A stretch of 54,769 bases of DNA from assembly GCF_001528665.1 (NCBI RefSeq), contig NZ_BBYJ01000043.1, positions 1 through 54,769 on the forward strand. Direction: 5' to 3'. Below, piece by piece: positions 54,413 to 54,769 of the stretch. Below the pieces are notes generated by a model. The model was not told the origin of the DNA. It saw only the letters and a program-made list of their open reading frames with translations, and ran no database searches. The position numbers and the translations under genes were made by a program. The DNA comes from Microtetraspora malaysiensis. Its GTDB lineage: Bacteria; Actinomycetota; Actinomycetes; Streptosporangiales; Streptosporangiaceae. Position 1 is the stretch's first letter. Every line of letters starts with the position of its first letter.

Positions 54413-54769
54413 ATGGACGCCGAGTCAACGATCTGCCTGAGCGATCTGGTTCCCGCCCTTCGCTGGACCCGTGCACAGCACGTTGCCGAGGTTCTGGCCG
54501 ACCCTCGCCTGCCCGCGGGCTGGTGGGGCTCCGTCGCGCTCGGCCGAGCCCTCGGCGCGACCGGAGTGGACTGGCTCTGCGAGCGGCTGGCCCGGCTCGC
54601 CGCGACCCGCTGGGATCACCTCGCGCTGACCGACCTGCTCCCCGCGATCCAGGTCCACTCGGTGGATCCGACTCTCCCCGGCTGGCAGGAGCCGGCCCGC
54701 TCCGCGGTCACCGGCCTCGGCGGCTGGCACCGGCTCCGCCGGCTCACCCCCGGAGACCTGCAGAGCCCC
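54413..54769 (+). CDS. Unrecognised protein, 5' part (runs off the window)
   Basis: Open from ATG 54413 to the window end, 119 codons without stop. GGGAGGGT is at 54393-54400, 12 bases upstream, and an in-frame ATG at 54380 is an alternative with poorer spacing. The sequence is Trp- and Leu-rich with helical segments such as DLVPALRWTRAQHVAEVLAD and LCERLARLAATRWDH, and looks like a helical actinobacterial protein; I cannot name a family. A perfect TTGACA at 54334-54339, a weak -10 and an AGCTT/AAGCT inverted repeat (54349-54353, 54361-54365) precede it. Confidence 0.55.
   Translation, partial: MDAESTICLSDLVPALRWTRAQHVAEVLADPRLPAGWWGSVALGRALGATGVDWLCERLARLAATRWDHLALTDLLPAIQVHSVDPTLPGWQEPARSAVTGLGGWHRLRRLTPGDLQSP

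Overview
The window is high-GC DNA with dense actinobacterial codon use, frequent GTG starts and 4-bp ATGA/GTGA overlaps. The gene content (CebR-type operators, XRE/DUF5753 regulators, WS/DGAT, SNF2-SWIM pair, DUF3618, spore-associated-protein-like ectodomain) points to a mycelial actinomycete, most likely Streptosporangiales. The genus level is inference only. I found no tRNA, rRNA, CRISPR array, insertion sequence or prophage, and nothing that looks like a recent island; this is ordinary chromosome with a few accessory blocks.

Layout. 1-159: 3' end of an HNH-type nuclease gene. 461-3417: aldo/keto reductase and PolX-PHP DNA polymerase, separated by an unusual set of nested inverted repeats. 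3541-6115: an unrecognised membrane protein, then a MarR regulator divergent from a FUSC-type exporter, with a palindromic intergenic region. 6346-10531: cytoplasmic sulfite-oxidase-like molybdoenzyme, WS/DGAT acyltransferase, TetR regulator, and a decayed NmrA-like gene. 10767-18236 (minus): two DUF485 plus sodium/solute symporter pairs, a LytTR regulator with a LytS-type kinase, an HIT hydrolase, and a DUF3618 plus holin-like membrane pair. The proximal DUF485-symporter pair carries a perfect CRP/FNR-type palindrome.

18425-25287: a plant-biomass operon, GH48 cellobiohydrolase, GH9 processive endoglucanase and GH10 xylanase, each with a CBM2. It is headed by a CebR-type operator on the promoter, has a second near-perfect copy inside the first coding region, strong hairpins between the genes, and a rho-independent terminator at the end. 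25392-35000: SNF2 helicase plus SWIM protein, diacylglycerol-kinase-family lipid kinase, secreted M6 metalloprotease, and GlcD-type FAD oxidase.

35072-43304: a membrane Ser/Thr kinase whose ectodomain resembles spore-associated protein A, followed by carboxyltransferase, biotin carboxylase, crotonase and AtuA. The last four look like a geranyl-/methylcrotonyl-CoA carboxylase route for branched or acyclic isoprenoid acyl-CoA. 43330-45011: an XRE/DUF5753 regulator flanked by two small proteins, with rare CAATTG palindromes in front of both small genes. 45039-50693 (minus): GT39 and GT2-GtrA membrane glycosyltransferases next to an OmpR-type two-component system. 50698-54347: phytoene-desaturase-like FAD oxidoreductase, then the divergent pseudouridine catabolic pair psuG-psuK. 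54413-54769: 5' part of an unrecognised gene that runs off the window.

Genes probably working together: GH48/GH9/GH10 in secreted lignocellulose breakdown; the LytS/LytTR pair with the carboxylate symporters; the acyl-CoA carboxylase/crotonase/AtuA set; and psuG-psuK in pseudouridine recycling. Most functional statements rest on motifs read by eye and family knowledge, not on database searches.
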